Assembly: GCA_027023305.1 (NCBI GenBank)
Contig: JALVVR010000011.1
Location: forward strand, 1-60,202
Reading direction: 5' to 3'
DNA from: Campylobacterales bacterium
GTDB taxonomy: Bacteria > Campylobacterota > Campylobacteria > Campylobacterales > QNZT01
DNA: 60,202 nt
Within the stretch, counting starts at the first letter, position 1, and every line of letters begins with the position of its first letter. The notes beneath the pieces are model-generated. The model was given only the letters and a program-made list of their open reading frames with translations, was not told the DNA's origin and searched no databases. Shown here piece after piece: positions 15,684-25,279 of the stretch. The translations under genes were made by a program, and so were the position numbers.

Positions 15684-16726
15684 AATTAAAAAAATGGAGG
15701 TTTATTTTTCTATTTTTTCTTATGATTTACCAAATAATAATCAACCAATTTCAACTTCAAACTTTTACTTAATCCACGATGTAAACTAATCATATTTTTC
15801 ATATGAGAAAAGACTCCACCTTCAAGTGCATTAGTGGTGTTTGGTATAGATAAATATTTATACTTTTTGTATGTAAAAAGATATGGTAAATTTGTTCTTA
15901 GACTTCTATAAGTAGCTCTGATTTTTGGATGTGTATAATAGAGTTTTTCAGTAGTTGAAGATACAAATTTTTCTTCTAAGAAATCTTTATAAAATGCATA
16001 CCATTCATCTAGTTTTTTTGCAAAATTTTTCTCTGTAGTTTGAGTTAATCTTGCAACTATTTTTTTAAGATCTTTACTAGCTTCTAGTTTAGGTCGCATT
16101 GTTAAGTATCGTTGTACAATCTTTTTCTGATGGAAATGACACATTTGTATAGGAATATCTTTAAAAGCATTATTTAAGCCTCTTTTACCATCTAATGTAA
16201 CACTTTTAATCGTATAACCAAGTGATACTAATTCTTCTTTTAAAAATTTACTTCACTTTCAATATGCTTCCAAATAAGTATCTCTTTAGACTCATTATCT
16301 TTAAAAACTAAAGTGCCTAATCTATCTTTTCTTTTACCATAAAAAATAGCATCACATATAAGATTTATTGGTCTTGGATTATGGATTTTATACTATACCA
16401 TATACTCATCTCTTTGCTTCATTAACCAAGGTATTGACTTAGCATATTTTGAGGATAATTGTTTGAGAGTTTGTCAGTGTAAAAAATACTCTTCAAAGAT
16501 TGTCTTTTGGAGTTGTTTTGGCCGTCTTTTATGTTGAAATTTCTTTCTACAATCTTTACATAAATATCTTTGAATGCCTCTTCTTTTTCCTATCTTAATG
16601 ACATCTTTAGAAGAACAATTTGGATATTTTTTAGAGTTTTTTTATATTTCATTATAAAAATTCCTTTGTTTCCTACCAATATATCGAAGTTTGCAATACT
16701 TTTCAAACCCATTTTTTAATTAAGTC
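15679..16726 (-). mobile_element. Decayed insertion sequence with terminal inverted repeats
   Basis: The ends match as inverted repeats: GACTTAATTAAAAAAATGG at 15679-15697, and the same sequence inverted with one A fewer at 16709-16726. The roughly 1.05-kb interior encodes one transposase on the minus strand, now broken. No target duplication is evident at the flanks, consistent with a later deletion on the 15.6-kb side. The right end lies 22 bases from the serC -10 box. Confidence 0.8.
15710..16652 (-). pseudogene. Transposase pseudogene (IS256/IS1595-like, family uncertain)
   Basis: Joining frames gives an N-terminal zinc-ribbon/HTH part (YPNCSSKDVIKIGKRRGI, then RYLCKDCRKKF), a central part with AIFYGKRKDRLGTLVFKD and TLDGKRG, and a C-terminal part with CHFHQKKIVQRYLTMRPKL and NALEGGVFSHMKNMI. 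The last 144 residues are an open frame (15710-16144). Upstream there are two in-frame stops (a TGA after EEYFLH and a TAG after DEYMV) and at least two frameshifts, so no full transposase can be made. The layout resembles multi-copy elements of Campylobacterota often filed under IS256. Confidence 0.72.
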
Positions 16727-16747
16727 TGATTTTTAATAAACTTTTCA

Positions 16748-16753
16748 TATAAT
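16748..16753 (+). promoter_or_regulatory. serC -10 element
   Basis: TATAAT lies 23 bases before the serC ATG, with TTAGGAG as ribosome-binding site. The -35 region would fall at about 16725-16730, at the inner edge of the IS terminal repeat. Confidence 0.6.
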
Positions 16754-16775
16754 CTGCAAAATTTTAGGAGTTTTC

Positions 16776-17855
16776 ATGAAAAGAGCATACAACTTTGGAG
16801 CAGGACCTTCTGCCCTTCCAACTTCAGTTTTAGAAATAGCCGGGAAAGAGTTACTTAACTATCATGATAGTGGGATTTCTATCATGGAAGCATCTCATAG
16901 ATCTAAACTATATGATGATGTTCATCAAAATGCTATAAGACTTATAAGAGAACTTTACAATCTACCTGATGACTTTGAAGTTTTGTTTTTACAAGGTGGA
17001 GCTAGTTTGCAGTTTGCTGTAGTTCCTATGAACCTATATATGGGTGGAAAAGTTCAGTATGTAAACACAGGTACTTGGAGTAAAAAAGCTATCAAAGAGG
17101 CAAAAATCCAAGGTATAGATGTAGATATAGTTACTAGTAGTGAAGAGAGTGGTTTTGATAGTATTCCTCAGGTTGATTTTGCTGATGATTGTGATTATTG
17201 TCATATCACTTCTAACAACACTATCTATGGAACTCAGTACAAATCATATCCAAAAACTGCATCACCACTTGTGATAGATGCTTCTAGTGATATCTTTTCA
17301 AAAGAGGTTGATTGGGACAAGGTGGACTTGATGTATGCTGGAGCTCAAAAAAATGCTGGACCATCTGGACTAACTATCGTTATCATAAGAAAAAATCTTC
17401 TTGATAGAGTAAAAGAGAGTGTTCCTACAATGCTAAGATACAAAACTCAAGCTGATGCCAACTCACTTTATAACACTCCCCCAACATTTGGTATATATCT
17501 TTTAAATCTTATCTTAGAGTGGATAGATGAAAAAGGTGGGATAGCTAAGATAGATGAAGAAAACCAAAGAAAAGCAAAACTACTATATGATGCGATAGAT
17601 AACTCAGAAGGTTTTTATACTGGTCATGCAAAAAAAGAAGATAGAAGCCTCATGAATGTATCTTTTAACATAAAAGATAAAAATAGTGACTTAGAAGCTA
17701 AACTTTTGGCAGAAGCTGACAAAGCTGGTATGATAGGACTAAAAGGTCACAGAAGTGTAGGAGGTCTTAGAGCTTCGATATACAATGCTGTACCACTAGA
17801 AGCGGTTGAGGCCTTAATAAAGCTCATGAATGACTTTGCTAAAAAAAATAAATAA
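16776..17855 (+). CDS. serC: Phosphoserine aminotransferase
   Basis: SerC forms phosphoserine from 3-phosphohydroxypyruvate and also serves pyridoxal phosphate synthesis. The 359-residue protein begins with the diagnostic YNFGAGPSALP. It has the PLP lysine K192 in YAGAQKNAGPSGLT, QGGASLQF (73-80) for phosphate binding, and the C-terminal GHRSVGGLRASIYNA that binds the substrate phosphate. It stands alone except for a 25-codon ORF 14 bases downstream with its own ribosome-binding site. Confidence 0.96.
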   Translation: MKRAYNFGAGPSALPTSVLEIAGKELLNYHDSGISIMEASHRSKLYDDVHQNAIRLIRELYNLPDDFEVLFLQGGASLQFAVVPMNLYMGGKVQYVNTGTWSKKAIKEAKIQGIDVDIVTSSEESGFDSIPQVDFADDCDYCHITSNNTIYGTQYKSYPKTASPLVIDASSDIFSKEVDWDKVDLMYAGAQKNAGPSGLTIVIIRKNLLDRVKESVPTMLRYKTQADANSLYNTPPTFGIYLLNLILEWIDEKGGIAKIDEENQRKAKLLYDAIDNSEGFYTGHAKKEDRSLMNVSFNIKDKNSDLEAKLLAEADKAGMIGLKGHRSVGGLRASIYNAVPLEAVEALIKLMNDFAKKNK

Positions 17856-17869
17856 AAAGGAATAGATTT

Positions 17870-17947
17870 ATGAAAAAGGTTTTTTCATTTGTTATGAGAT
17901 ATGGTCCACTTCTGTTTTCATTGTATAGAGGATTTAGAAGAAAGTAG
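17870..17947 (+). CDS. Putative 25-residue basic membrane-active peptide
   Basis: ATG 17870 is preceded by AAAAGGA at ideal spacing directly after serC. It encodes a 25-residue peptide with a hydrophobic centre (FSFVMRYGPLLFSLYRGF) and basic ends (MKK at the start, RRK at the end). It is too short for automatic calling. The strong ribosome-binding site and the sensible amphipathic composition argue for translation. Function is unknown. The gspF stop lies 7 bases beyond on the other strand. Confidence 0.45.
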   Translation: MKKVFSFVMRYGPLLFSLYRGFRRK

Positions 17948-17954
17948 CCTGCTT

Positions 17955-19175
17955 TTAAACATTAACCATATCCATAGAAAAGATAGGAAGTAGCATAGCC
18001 ACAACGATAATCCCAATCGTAACTCCAACAAATAGTATAAGAGCTGGTTCTAGTAAAGATAGGAAAAGATTTATCTTGTTTTCGTTTTCTTCAAAGTAAA
18101 GTTCAGCCATGTTTTGCATAACGGTTTGGACTTCGCTTGTTTCTTCGGCTAAGGCTATGGCTTGGATGAAGGATTTGTCTATGTGTTTTCCATACTTTGC
18201 GATGGAGGAGGAAAACTTTTTACCCTCAACTACATCTTTTACTGACTTTTCAAACTCTTTTTTTATTACAGAGTTGTCTATGACATTAGTTGCAAATTTT
18301 ACTGCATGAACGAAGGTTACTCCTGATTTTGATAAGACTGAAGCTATGTAGGAAAATCTTGCTAACTCGAATGTTTTTATAATATTTCCAAATAGTGGAA
18401 GCTTTAAAAGTAGTCCATCCCACCAATAAACAAATCCCTCACTTGTTTTCTTCAAAAATGCAAATAATCCAGCCCCTATCAAAATAACAATAGCTATAAA
18501 AAGCCAATACTTCCCTAAAAAATCTCCACTTGCGATAACTATCTTTGTTACTAGTGGCAACTCTTGATGAAGCTGAGTAAACATAGCTGTTATTTTTGGA
18601 ACTATGGTTGTTAGCATGAAAGCTACCATCATGATAGAGAGGATAACTATGAAAGATGGGTAAACTAAAGCTTGTTTTACTTTTTTTGTAACTTTATCTT
18701 GTTCAGATATAAATCTTGCCATCTCAAACATAACTTCACTTAATGCCCCACTCTCTTCTGCTACTTTTATTGATTGTTTGAAAAAAATTGGTAGGGCTAT
18801 TATCTTTTGACTATCTAAAGCATGATAAAAACTATTTCCTTCATCCATGCTAGTTTGCAAAGAGGTTAAAAAGTCATATACAAGTGGTTCACCCTCATAC
18901 TGAGTTTTGGCTAATCTTATGACATTTACTATCGCTATACCACTTTTTAAGTATATGGCTAAGTTTCTAGTTAGTTGTGCAAGGAGAGTGGCTGATATGG
19001 TTGAGCTTCTATGTAGGTCTATTTTATCTAAAAAGCTCTCTTTTGCCTCTTTTAAACTTTCATATATAATACCTTGTGCTTTTAATCTTTTTTTTGCATC
19101 TTCAAGGCTTACTGCTTCTATCCTAGCCTTTACCTTAGCTCCACTTTTATCATATCCTACATACTTAAAAATCAA
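17955..19175 (-). CDS. gspF: Type II secretion inner-membrane platform protein GspF
   Basis: GspF is the polytopic platform protein that links the GspE ATPase to pseudopilus growth. The 406-residue length is typical. It has two GspF/PilC repeats of helical cytoplasmic domains (about 55-180 and 255-380), membrane segments at about 170-200, 215-245 and 375-400, and the motifs LTRNLAIYLKSGI and KQALVYPSFIVILSI. It is the last gene of the gspK-L-M-N-C-D-E-F operon and overlaps gspE by 4 bases. A pilus-type PilC is the alternative, but the neighbours favour type II secretion. Confidence 0.93.
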   Translation of the reverse strand: MIFKYVGYDKSGAKVKARIEAVSLEDAKKRLKAQGIIYESLKEAKESFLDKIDLHRSSTISATLLAQLTRNLAIYLKSGIAIVNVIRLAKTQYEGEPLVYDFLTSLQTSMDEGNSFYHALDSQKIIALPIFFKQSIKVAEESGALSEVMFEMARFISEQDKVTKKVKQALVYPSFIVILSIMMVAFMLTTIVPKITAMFTQLHQELPLVTKIVIASGDFLGKYWLFIAIVILIGAGLFAFLKKTSEGFVYWWDGLLLKLPLFGNIIKTFELARFSYIASVLSKSGVTFVHAVKFATNVIDNSVIKKEFEKSVKDVVEGKKFSSSIAKYGKHIDKSFIQAIALAEETSEVQTVMQNMAELYFEENENKINLFLSLLEPALILFVGVTIGIIVVAMLLPIFSMDMVNV

Positions 19176-20698
19176 TCTTTAAGCCCTACTCTAATAATCT
19201 CTTTTAGTGAAGTTATGCCATCAAGATAAAGATCGAGAAGTTGTTCATGAATGAGTTTCATCCCTCTAACTCTCATTGCTTCTCTTATTTCAAAATCACT
19301 AAGCCCCTCTTTTAGCATCTTTTTTATATCGTCGTTCATGACAAGTAGCTCTCCTACTGCAACTCTTCCACTATATCCTGTGAAGTTGCACTCTTTACAT
19401 GAAGATGCTTCATAAACTATTTTTGACTCTAATCCAAAATCTTCTTTTATATCTTCTGGAATCAGGGCTTCTTTTTTGCATGACGGGCAAAGTTTTCTAG
19501 TAAGTCTTTGAGATAGCACTCCTAAAAGTGAAGAGGTTATCAAAAACTCATCAACTCCCATATCCATAAGTCTTGTGATAGCTGCTGCTGTGTTGTTAGT
19601 ATGCAAAGTTGAAAGCATCAAGTGTCCAGTTAAGGCTGCTTGGATAGCTATCTCTGCTGTTTCTTTATCCCTAATCTCTCCAACCATCACTATATCTGGG
19701 TCTTGTCTAAGAATACTTCTTAACCCTTGTGAAAAAGTAAGTCCTGTTTTTGTATTTACTTGGATTTGGTTTATATTGTCTGCTTTGTACTCAACTGGGT
19801 CTTCAACTGTTATGATATTTTTATCATCTGTTGCTACTGTTTGTAAAAAGGTATGAAGAGTTGTACTCTTACCACTTCCAGTAGGTCCAGTTACAAGTAT
19901 CATGCCATGAGAGTGTTCTAGTAGTTTTTCAAAATCCTCAGTCAAATCATGACTAAATCCTAGATTTTGCAGAGTTGGTATATGTTCACTCTCCATCAAA
20001 ATCCTCATAACAACTCTTTCTCCATAGTAAGTTGGAAGTATTGAAACCCTTATATCAAGGTTTTTCTTTGCTATTTTTACCTGAGTTCTACCATCTTGGG
20101 GAACTCTTTTTTCACTTATATCAAGATTTGAGATTACTTTTATCCGACTTACTACTAAAGATATGATTTTAGCATCTAGTTCTACATGTCGAACGAGTAC
20201 TCCATCTATCCTAAATCTAACAATACCTCTTTTTTCATGATGCTCTATATGTATATCTGAAGCACCTTTTTTAACAGCTTGATAAAATAGTGAGTTTACA
20301 AACTTGATGATAGGAGCTGATTCTTCACTTGTTAAAATATCTGAACTAGTTTTCAAAAACTCTGCTAAGTCTAACTCTTCATCTTCTACTAGTTCATTTT
20401 CATTGTCTTCATCAAAACTTTTGCTTAACTCATCATCAGTTTTTTTCTCTAAAACTCTGTGATAAAGTCTTTCATAAGAGTCATCATCTAAAAAAGCCAA
20501 CTCATAGTTTAAATCTAGTTTTGAAAGAAGGTTAAATCCATCTGCTATATGCTCACGAGAAAGTATGATGAAAGGGTTATCCTCAATTTTTGTAAAAAGG
20601 AGGTGGTTTTTATATGCTAGTGAACTATCAACTCCCTCAACACTTAAGGGATAAAGATCTAAGTCTTTGAACTCCCTTATGTTTCCCATTCCAGCCAT
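19172..20698 (-). CDS. gspE: Type II secretion ATPase GspE
   Basis: GspE is the cytoplasmic hexameric ATPase that drives pseudopilus assembly. In 508 residues it has an N1E/N2E-type N-terminal region, the Walker A motif GPTGSGKST (271-279), the Asp box, Walker B in PDIVMVGEIRD, the His box LTGHLMLSTLHTN, and a tetracysteine zinc domain (CPSCKKEA, then SCKECNFTGYSGR) typical of GspE/PilB. Its ATG overlaps the gspD stop by one base. An acidic insert (DEDNENELVEDEELD) lies near residue 100. Confidence 0.95.
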   Translation of the reverse strand: MAGMGNIREFKDLDLYPLSVEGVDSSLAYKNHLLFTKIEDNPFIILSREHIADGFNLLSKLDLNYELAFLDDDSYERLYHRVLEKKTDDELSKSFDEDNENELVEDEELDLAEFLKTSSDILTSEESAPIIKFVNSLFYQAVKKGASDIHIEHHEKRGIVRFRIDGVLVRHVELDAKIISLVVSRIKVISNLDISEKRVPQDGRTQVKIAKKNLDIRVSILPTYYGERVVMRILMESEHIPTLQNLGFSHDLTEDFEKLLEHSHGMILVTGPTGSGKSTTLHTFLQTVATDDKNIITVEDPVEYKADNINQIQVNTKTGLTFSQGLRSILRQDPDIVMVGEIRDKETAEIAIQAALTGHLMLSTLHTNNTAAAITRLMDMGVDEFLITSSLLGVLSQRLTRKLCPSCKKEALIPEDIKEDFGLESKIVYEASSCKECNFTGYSGRVAVGELLVMNDDIKKMLKEGLSDFEIREAMRVRGMKLIHEQLLDLYLDGITSLKEIIRVGLKD

Positions 20699-22656
20699 TA
20701 GTTTGACTCTATCTCATCTACTGAAGTTGGAAGTGGATTTACAAAAGTATGTTTTGGGGGAGTTTGTACTTTTACACTCTCTTGATAAGTAGTACTACCT
20801 TCATGAGAGAGAACTATTTGATTTGCAGCTTGTTCACTAAGAGAGTTTAATCTTCCTAAATCATCTCTTATAGTTTGTAAATCTTCACTTCTTCTTACTA
20901 TATATGGAGTTACCATGATAACTAAGTCTGTTTTATCAGCTTGTTTTGATTTGTGGGTAAAAAGAGAACCTAGAACTGGTATATCTCCAAAGAGTGGTAC
21001 TTTTACTGTACTTTTCCCATCTTTTGTTTTTACAAGTCCACCTATGATAACTGTTTCACCATTTTTAACTATGGAAGTTGTTTTTACTTCTCTTTTTGTT
21101 GTTGTTGGTTGTCCTGCTACTTTATCACTTAAAACATCTTCTAGGACAGTTTTTATATCTAGTACTACTTTATTATCTGATGATATTCTTGGTTTTACTT
21201 TTAAAGTTAGACCTATATCTTCTCTTGTATAGTTTTTTACTATATCTCCACCTGATTTTGTATTTGTATTCTCCTGAGTTAGAACTGATTCTGTTCTCCC
21301 TGCATATAGTGAAGATTCTTTGTTATTTATACAAAGAATAGTTGGTTCACTTATAACATTTGCTACACCACTATTTTTATAAAGGTCAAGTGCTACTCCT
21401 AAACCAAAAGCTTTTGTGATATTTGGTATTTTAAATTGACTATCTCCTATTAGGGATTTAAACCCTAAAACAGGATTTAAATCTCCTCCCAATCCACCAC
21501 TTAATCCTATAATACCTTTACTTGTTATAGCACCTCCACCAAAACCATACTTTAATCCTAGCTGTTTAGCTTTATTTCTACTTATTTCAAAAATCCTAGC
21601 TACTACATAAACTTGTTGTCTCTCTACATCTAAACTTTTTACTAAACTTTTTATCTGTTTTATTTCACTTCCTGTTGCAAATACTATAAGAGCATTTAGT
21701 TCTGGGTCTATTGTTACTGTTGGTTTATCTTTTCCACTAATAGAAGGTAGAGTTGTTACAAGTTTTTTACCTCTTTTTACTATCTTAGAAGTAGATGAAG
21801 TTTTTCCAAAACTTTTATCAGAGAGAAGTTTTTGTAAAATTTTTACTACATCTACACAGTTTGCATTTGCTAAGTGTATGATAGCCATTTTTTTATCTAT
21901 CGTGTTATCAACTTTATCCAAAACTCTTATCTTTGAAACAAGTTTTTGTATGTTTACTCTGTTTCCTACTAATATGATAGAGTTTGTTGCATCATCATAA
22001 CTAACATCTACTTTTTGAGTTTTTACATTTTTGTCAAAAAGTGCCATAGAGATTTGTCTTATCTTTGGATATACATTTTTTGCACTTGCCTCATATAGTC
22101 TTACAAACTTTACAGTTGTATCTCTTTGTTTATCTAGTGAGTTTAAAACTCCTTTTATAGATCTTATATTTGATGGATAATCAGTAACGATAACAGAGTT
22201 TGACTCATAAGAGATAGCTATCTTTCCATATCGACTAAGCAGAAAGTTTACTTGTCTTAGAATATTTCTAGCATTTATGTTTTTTACTGGGATGATAGCA
22301 GTTTGTACTTCGGCTATATTATCTGATGAGAGCAAAGGTGGTGCAGTTCTAGGAGCATCTGAGTTTTTTATGATTTTTAAAAAGCCCATTTTTGTATCTC
22401 TTATAGAGTAACCTTTTGTATCTAGGATATTTACCAAGAGATTGTAGATTTGAGATTTTTTTATCGGTTTTACTGATACAAAATCAATGTTTCCTTTTAT
22501 ATCTTTGTCAATTAGAATATTTTTATGAGAAATCTTTGCAACCATTTTTACAAAATCTCTAATCTTTAGGTTTTTAAAGTTTATATTTATAGTGGGATCA
22601 CTACTTGCCACCAAACTTAAACTCACTATCAACAAAACTGCTAAAATCTTTTTCAT
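20698..22656 (-). CDS. gspD: Type II secretion outer-membrane secretin GspD
   Basis: GspD forms the outer-membrane channel. The 652-residue precursor has a Sec signal peptide (MKKILAVLLIVSLSLVAS), an N0 domain and three N1-N3 repeats (about 90-330, with AIIPVKNINARNILRQVNFL and ERQQVYVVARIFEI), and the beta-barrel secretin domain with VPLFGDIPVLGSLFTHKS and LVIMVTPYIVR. A short Ser/Thr tail follows that could bind a pilotin. The gspC stop lies 3 bases before its start. Confidence 0.95.
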   Translation of the reverse strand: MKKILAVLLIVSLSLVASSDPTININFKNLKIRDFVKMVAKISHKNILIDKDIKGNIDFVSVKPIKKSQIYNLLVNILDTKGYSIRDTKMGFLKIIKNSDAPRTAPPLLSSDNIAEVQTAIIPVKNINARNILRQVNFLLSRYGKIAISYESNSVIVTDYPSNIRSIKGVLNSLDKQRDTTVKFVRLYEASAKNVYPKIRQISMALFDKNVKTQKVDVSYDDATNSIILVGNRVNIQKLVSKIRVLDKVDNTIDKKMAIIHLANANCVDVVKILQKLLSDKSFGKTSSTSKIVKRGKKLVTTLPSISGKDKPTVTIDPELNALIVFATGSEIKQIKSLVKSLDVERQQVYVVARIFEISRNKAKQLGLKYGFGGGAITSKGIIGLSGGLGGDLNPVLGFKSLIGDSQFKIPNITKAFGLGVALDLYKNSGVANVISEPTILCINNKESSLYAGRTESVLTQENTNTKSGGDIVKNYTREDIGLTLKVKPRISSDNKVVLDIKTVLEDVLSDKVAGQPTTTKREVKTTSIVKNGETVIIGGLVKTKDGKSTVKVPLFGDIPVLGSLFTHKSKQADKTDLVIMVTPYIVRRSEDLQTIRDDLGRLNSLSEQAANQIVLSHEGSTTYQESVKVQTPPKHTFVNPLPTSVDEIESN

Positions 22657-22659
22657 CTC

Positions 22660-23469
22660 TTACTCCTTTACTTTAAACTCTAAGTCTAACTCTTGATTTG
22701 CTCTTTTTACTGTTAAAACTAAATCATTTAGATTATCTATATCACTATAATACTTCATGACATCTCCCATACTTTGTGGAACTTCTCCATTTATAGCTGT
22801 TATCACATCCCCAGGTTTTAAACCAATACTAGAAAATATTGTACCTGCTCTCACATAAGAAACTTTAAAATTTAACCCATCATCTGTTCTAAAATCATTT
22901 ATCCTGAGGTTGTTCCAAATTTTATCTGGATTTGCTTTGTAGGTATTTATATCCTCTCTTCTTATATCAACTGGCACTGTATAGTTTCCACTAGCAACTA
23001 TCTTTGCACTATGTTTTTTTGGTGCAGAAGTTGTATAGTTTGTTTCATTTTTGTACATAGTAAGTTCATATTTTTCACCATCTTTTTCAAACAAAGCTTT
23101 GTTTTCATAAACTTTTATTAACTTATATCCTTGATACTCTTCACCAACATATACAAACTCTGTATTTCCTGCATCATCAATGATAATAAAACTATCTTCA
23201 CCACTTACATAAGTACCTTTTAGTTTAAAATCAGTTATCTTTTTTCCACTCTCCACTACTTGGGTAGTTTGTGGTTTAGTTGAAGTATCTATAATCTTAT
23301 ATGCAAGTTTTGTTTGGTTGTTAAATCTTAAACCTTTATGTTTAGCCACGGGAGATAGATCTAAGTCCAAGTAGTAGTAACTTACACTCCACAGAAGTTT
23401 TACTACAATGGCTGGGATTAAAATAAACTTTAAAACAAAGAGGAGTTTAGTATTTGATTCTTGATTCAT
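22660..23469 (-). CDS. gspC: GspC-like inner-membrane protein with PDZ domain
   Basis: GspC links the inner-membrane platform to the secretin and has a role in substrate choice. The 269-residue protein has a single N-terminal helix (LFVLKFILIPAIVVKLLWSV), an HR domain with VVESGKKITDFKLKGTYVSG, and a C-terminal PDZ domain (FSSIGLKPGDVITAINGEVP). ATG 23469 is chosen because AAGGAGGG upstream is too close to the preceding ATG 23475; still longer frames would run far into the previous gene. Assignment rests on HR plus PDZ order and neighbours. Confidence 0.85.
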   Translation of the reverse strand: MNQESNTKLLFVLKFILIPAIVVKLLWSVSYYYLDLDLSPVAKHKGLRFNNQTKLAYKIIDTSTKPQTTQVVESGKKITDFKLKGTYVSGEDSFIIIDDAGNTEFVYVGEEYQGYKLIKVYENKALFEKDGEKYELTMYKNETNYTTSAPKKHSAKIVASGNYTVPVDIRREDINTYKANPDKIWNNLRINDFRTDDGLNFKVSYVRAGTIFSSIGLKPGDVITAINGEVPQSMGDVMKYYSDIDNLNDLVLTVKRANQELDLEFKVKE

Positions 23470-23965
23470 AAACATAACCCTCCTTTGATTTTTTGAAATA
23501 GTTTTTATACTTAAAAGTCTTAAACTTATCATTTGGAGTTAGTACTACTTTTAAGATGTCTGTTTTTAGATTAAAACTACCCTCTATCTCTCCTATTGTA
23601 CTTAGAGCATAAATATGTACTGTTGCAGGAGATATGATGGTTTGAGTTAGTTTTGCTTTTATGATTTTTATATCTAGCATTGATTTAAAACTACCAACTA
23701 AATCTATATGTGAAAAGGATAATCTGTTATAAACTAAAAGTGGGAAAAGTTTAGCATTTGAAACTTCTAAAACTTCATCTTTGTCATAAAAGAGATTTAG
23801 TTTAGAGATATTTTCAAAAAGTCCAAAATCAGTTGGATTAGCTATCTTAAAGTTTATATTTTGAGAATTTGCTTGATTTAAGGCAGTATAAATTATCTGT
23901 TCTTTTGGCATGAAGATTATGATAGATAGATAGATTGTTAAAATAATTGCTAAGATTTTTTTCAT
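23447..23965 (-). CDS. GspN-like protein
   Basis: The 172-residue protein has an N-terminal hydrophobic anchor (ILAIILTIYLSIIIFMP) and a periplasmic beta-rich body with repeated strand pairs such as SHIDLVGSFKSMLDIKI and IGEIEGSFNLKTDILKV. That pattern fits GspN/LptC-like accessory proteins of type II secretion. It overlaps the M-like gene upstream by 4 bases and gspC downstream. Sequence conservation is low, so the name depends mostly on operon position. Confidence 0.68.
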   Translation of the reverse strand: MKKILAIILTIYLSIIIFMPKEQIIYTALNQANSQNINFKIANPTDFGLFENISKLNLFYDKDEVLEVSNAKLFPLLVYNRLSFSHIDLVGSFKSMLDIKIIKAKLTQTIISPATVHIYALSTIGEIEGSFNLKTDILKVVLTPNDKFKTFKYKNYFKKSKEGYVYESRIKY

Positions 23966-24345
23966 TTTGCAATCTCCAATGCTATCATGGCATGATTTGT
24001 TGTATCTCTTTTAATCTCTAAGTTTTTGATAGGTAAAAATGAGCCTTTTATCTTTTTTAAAAGTTGGTTTAAGTCATTTATGTTTAAGTTATCAAAAACA
24101 TAGATAGTTGAGTTTGACCTGTTTGTAACTTTTGGTTGTTTGATTGAGGAGAGAGTATTGATAAGATTTTTTGATTTTTTTTGCATTCTTTTTATTTGAA
24201 ATATTTCATAAGAACTCTTTTCAAACTTAAGGTAGTTTGCTTTTTTATCTTTGTACTCACTCTTTACCGTTAGATTTAGATAACCTAAAATCACCACTAA
24301 AAGCCCCAAAACAGCAAGGATTATGTTTAACTCTCTTTTATTCAT
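23962..24345 (-). CDS. GspM-like inner-membrane assembly protein
   Basis: The 127-residue protein has one N-terminal membrane helix (LNIILAVLGLLVVILGYLNL), a coiled stretch (about 30-60) and a small C-terminal ferredoxin-like domain (NINDLNQLLKKIKGSFLPIK). This is the bitopic architecture of GspM, which partners GspL beneath the platform. It overlaps the gspL-like gene by 8 bases. Recognition is structural and positional rather than by a strong motif. Confidence 0.68.
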   Translation of the reverse strand: MNKRELNIILAVLGLLVVILGYLNLTVKSEYKDKKANYLKFEKSSYEIFQIKRMQKKSKNLINTLSSIKQPKVTNRSNSTIYVFDNLNINDLNQLLKKIKGSFLPIKNLEIKRDTTNHAMIALEIAK

Positions 24346-25279
24346 ACTCTACCTCCACTGTTAGGATGTTATCTAGGGTATTTGTATTTGAAATAGTAAA
24401 GTACTTTTGAAATGACTTTTTTATATCCTCAAAGTTTTGTGGATTTGACTCTAAAACTATCTTTGCTGAGTTTTTGTTTATAACTATATCTATAAACTTA
24501 TCATCATTTAAAGCTATTTTATCTAAGTTGGTTAAAACATCTCTTATGGATTTTTGCTCTTTGTATCTTTTTAAAAGTGTCCTTTTTATACTTTGAAGTT
24601 GGAAAGATGTATGAGGTAAGTTATATTGTTTTATCAAAGACTCTTTTTTTGAGTCATATTTGCTCAAATCCCTACTATAAGCAAAGTATGTTAAGAATTG
24701 AGAGACAACAAAAAGAGCTAAAAGAGCTACATATAACAAAGATTGTTGTTTATCTGCTTCATTATCAACTAGTGAATCTATTTTTATCTTTTTGTTTGAA
24801 AATTTTATCTTTGGAAGATAATTTCTTACATTTTCTTCTGATTGAACACAGGCTGATGGAACTTGGATTAGTAAGCCATCTACATTTCCTAGTGATATAT
24901 CTTCATCTATGGCAATACAAGTTTTAAGCTCATGAAGTTCATGTTGAGCAAAATATATACCTTTTATCTTTGCAGTAGGAGAGATTTTTTTTCTTATCTC
25001 ATCATATATATATGTCTTTGAGTAAGCTATAACGATGAAAGTATCTCTATCTTTTTCATACTTTACATCATAAGAAAACTCTTCACCTTCTGGAAGGCTT
25101 CCTTCAAAGATAGATGGAGCTAGTTTTTTTGCACGAAATTCACTTTTGACGGGCAACTTTACCCTTTTTACCCAGTAAAACTGAGGTGAGAGGATCAAAG
25201 AGTATTCACCTGTAAAATATTTTGGGCTGTTTTTTGTAAAAAATAATATCTTTCCAACAGAACGATTAAAAAAACTCAT
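24338..25279 (-). CDS. gspL: GspL-like inner-membrane protein
   Basis: The 313-residue protein has a cytoplasmic actin-like half (about 1-170, including YSLILSPQFYWVKRVKLPVK), a single membrane helix at about 178-198 (LYVALLALFVVSQFLTYFAY), then a coiled coil and a periplasmic ferredoxin-like domain. This is the GspL layout; GspL recruits GspE. It overlaps both gspK and the M-like gene. Assignment is by architecture and order. Confidence 0.75.
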   Translation of the reverse strand: MSFFNRSVGKILFFTKNSPKYFTGEYSLILSPQFYWVKRVKLPVKSEFRAKKLAPSIFEGSLPEGEEFSYDVKYEKDRDTFIVIAYSKTYIYDEIRKKISPTAKIKGIYFAQHELHELKTCIAIDEDISLGNVDGLLIQVPSACVQSEENVRNYLPKIKFSNKKIKIDSLVDNEADKQQSLLYVALLALFVVSQFLTYFAYSRDLSKYDSKKESLIKQYNLPHTSFQLQSIKRTLLKRYKEQKSIRDVLTNLDKIALNDDKFIDIVINKNSAKIVLESNPQNFEDIKKSFQKYFTISNTNTLDNILTVEVEYE

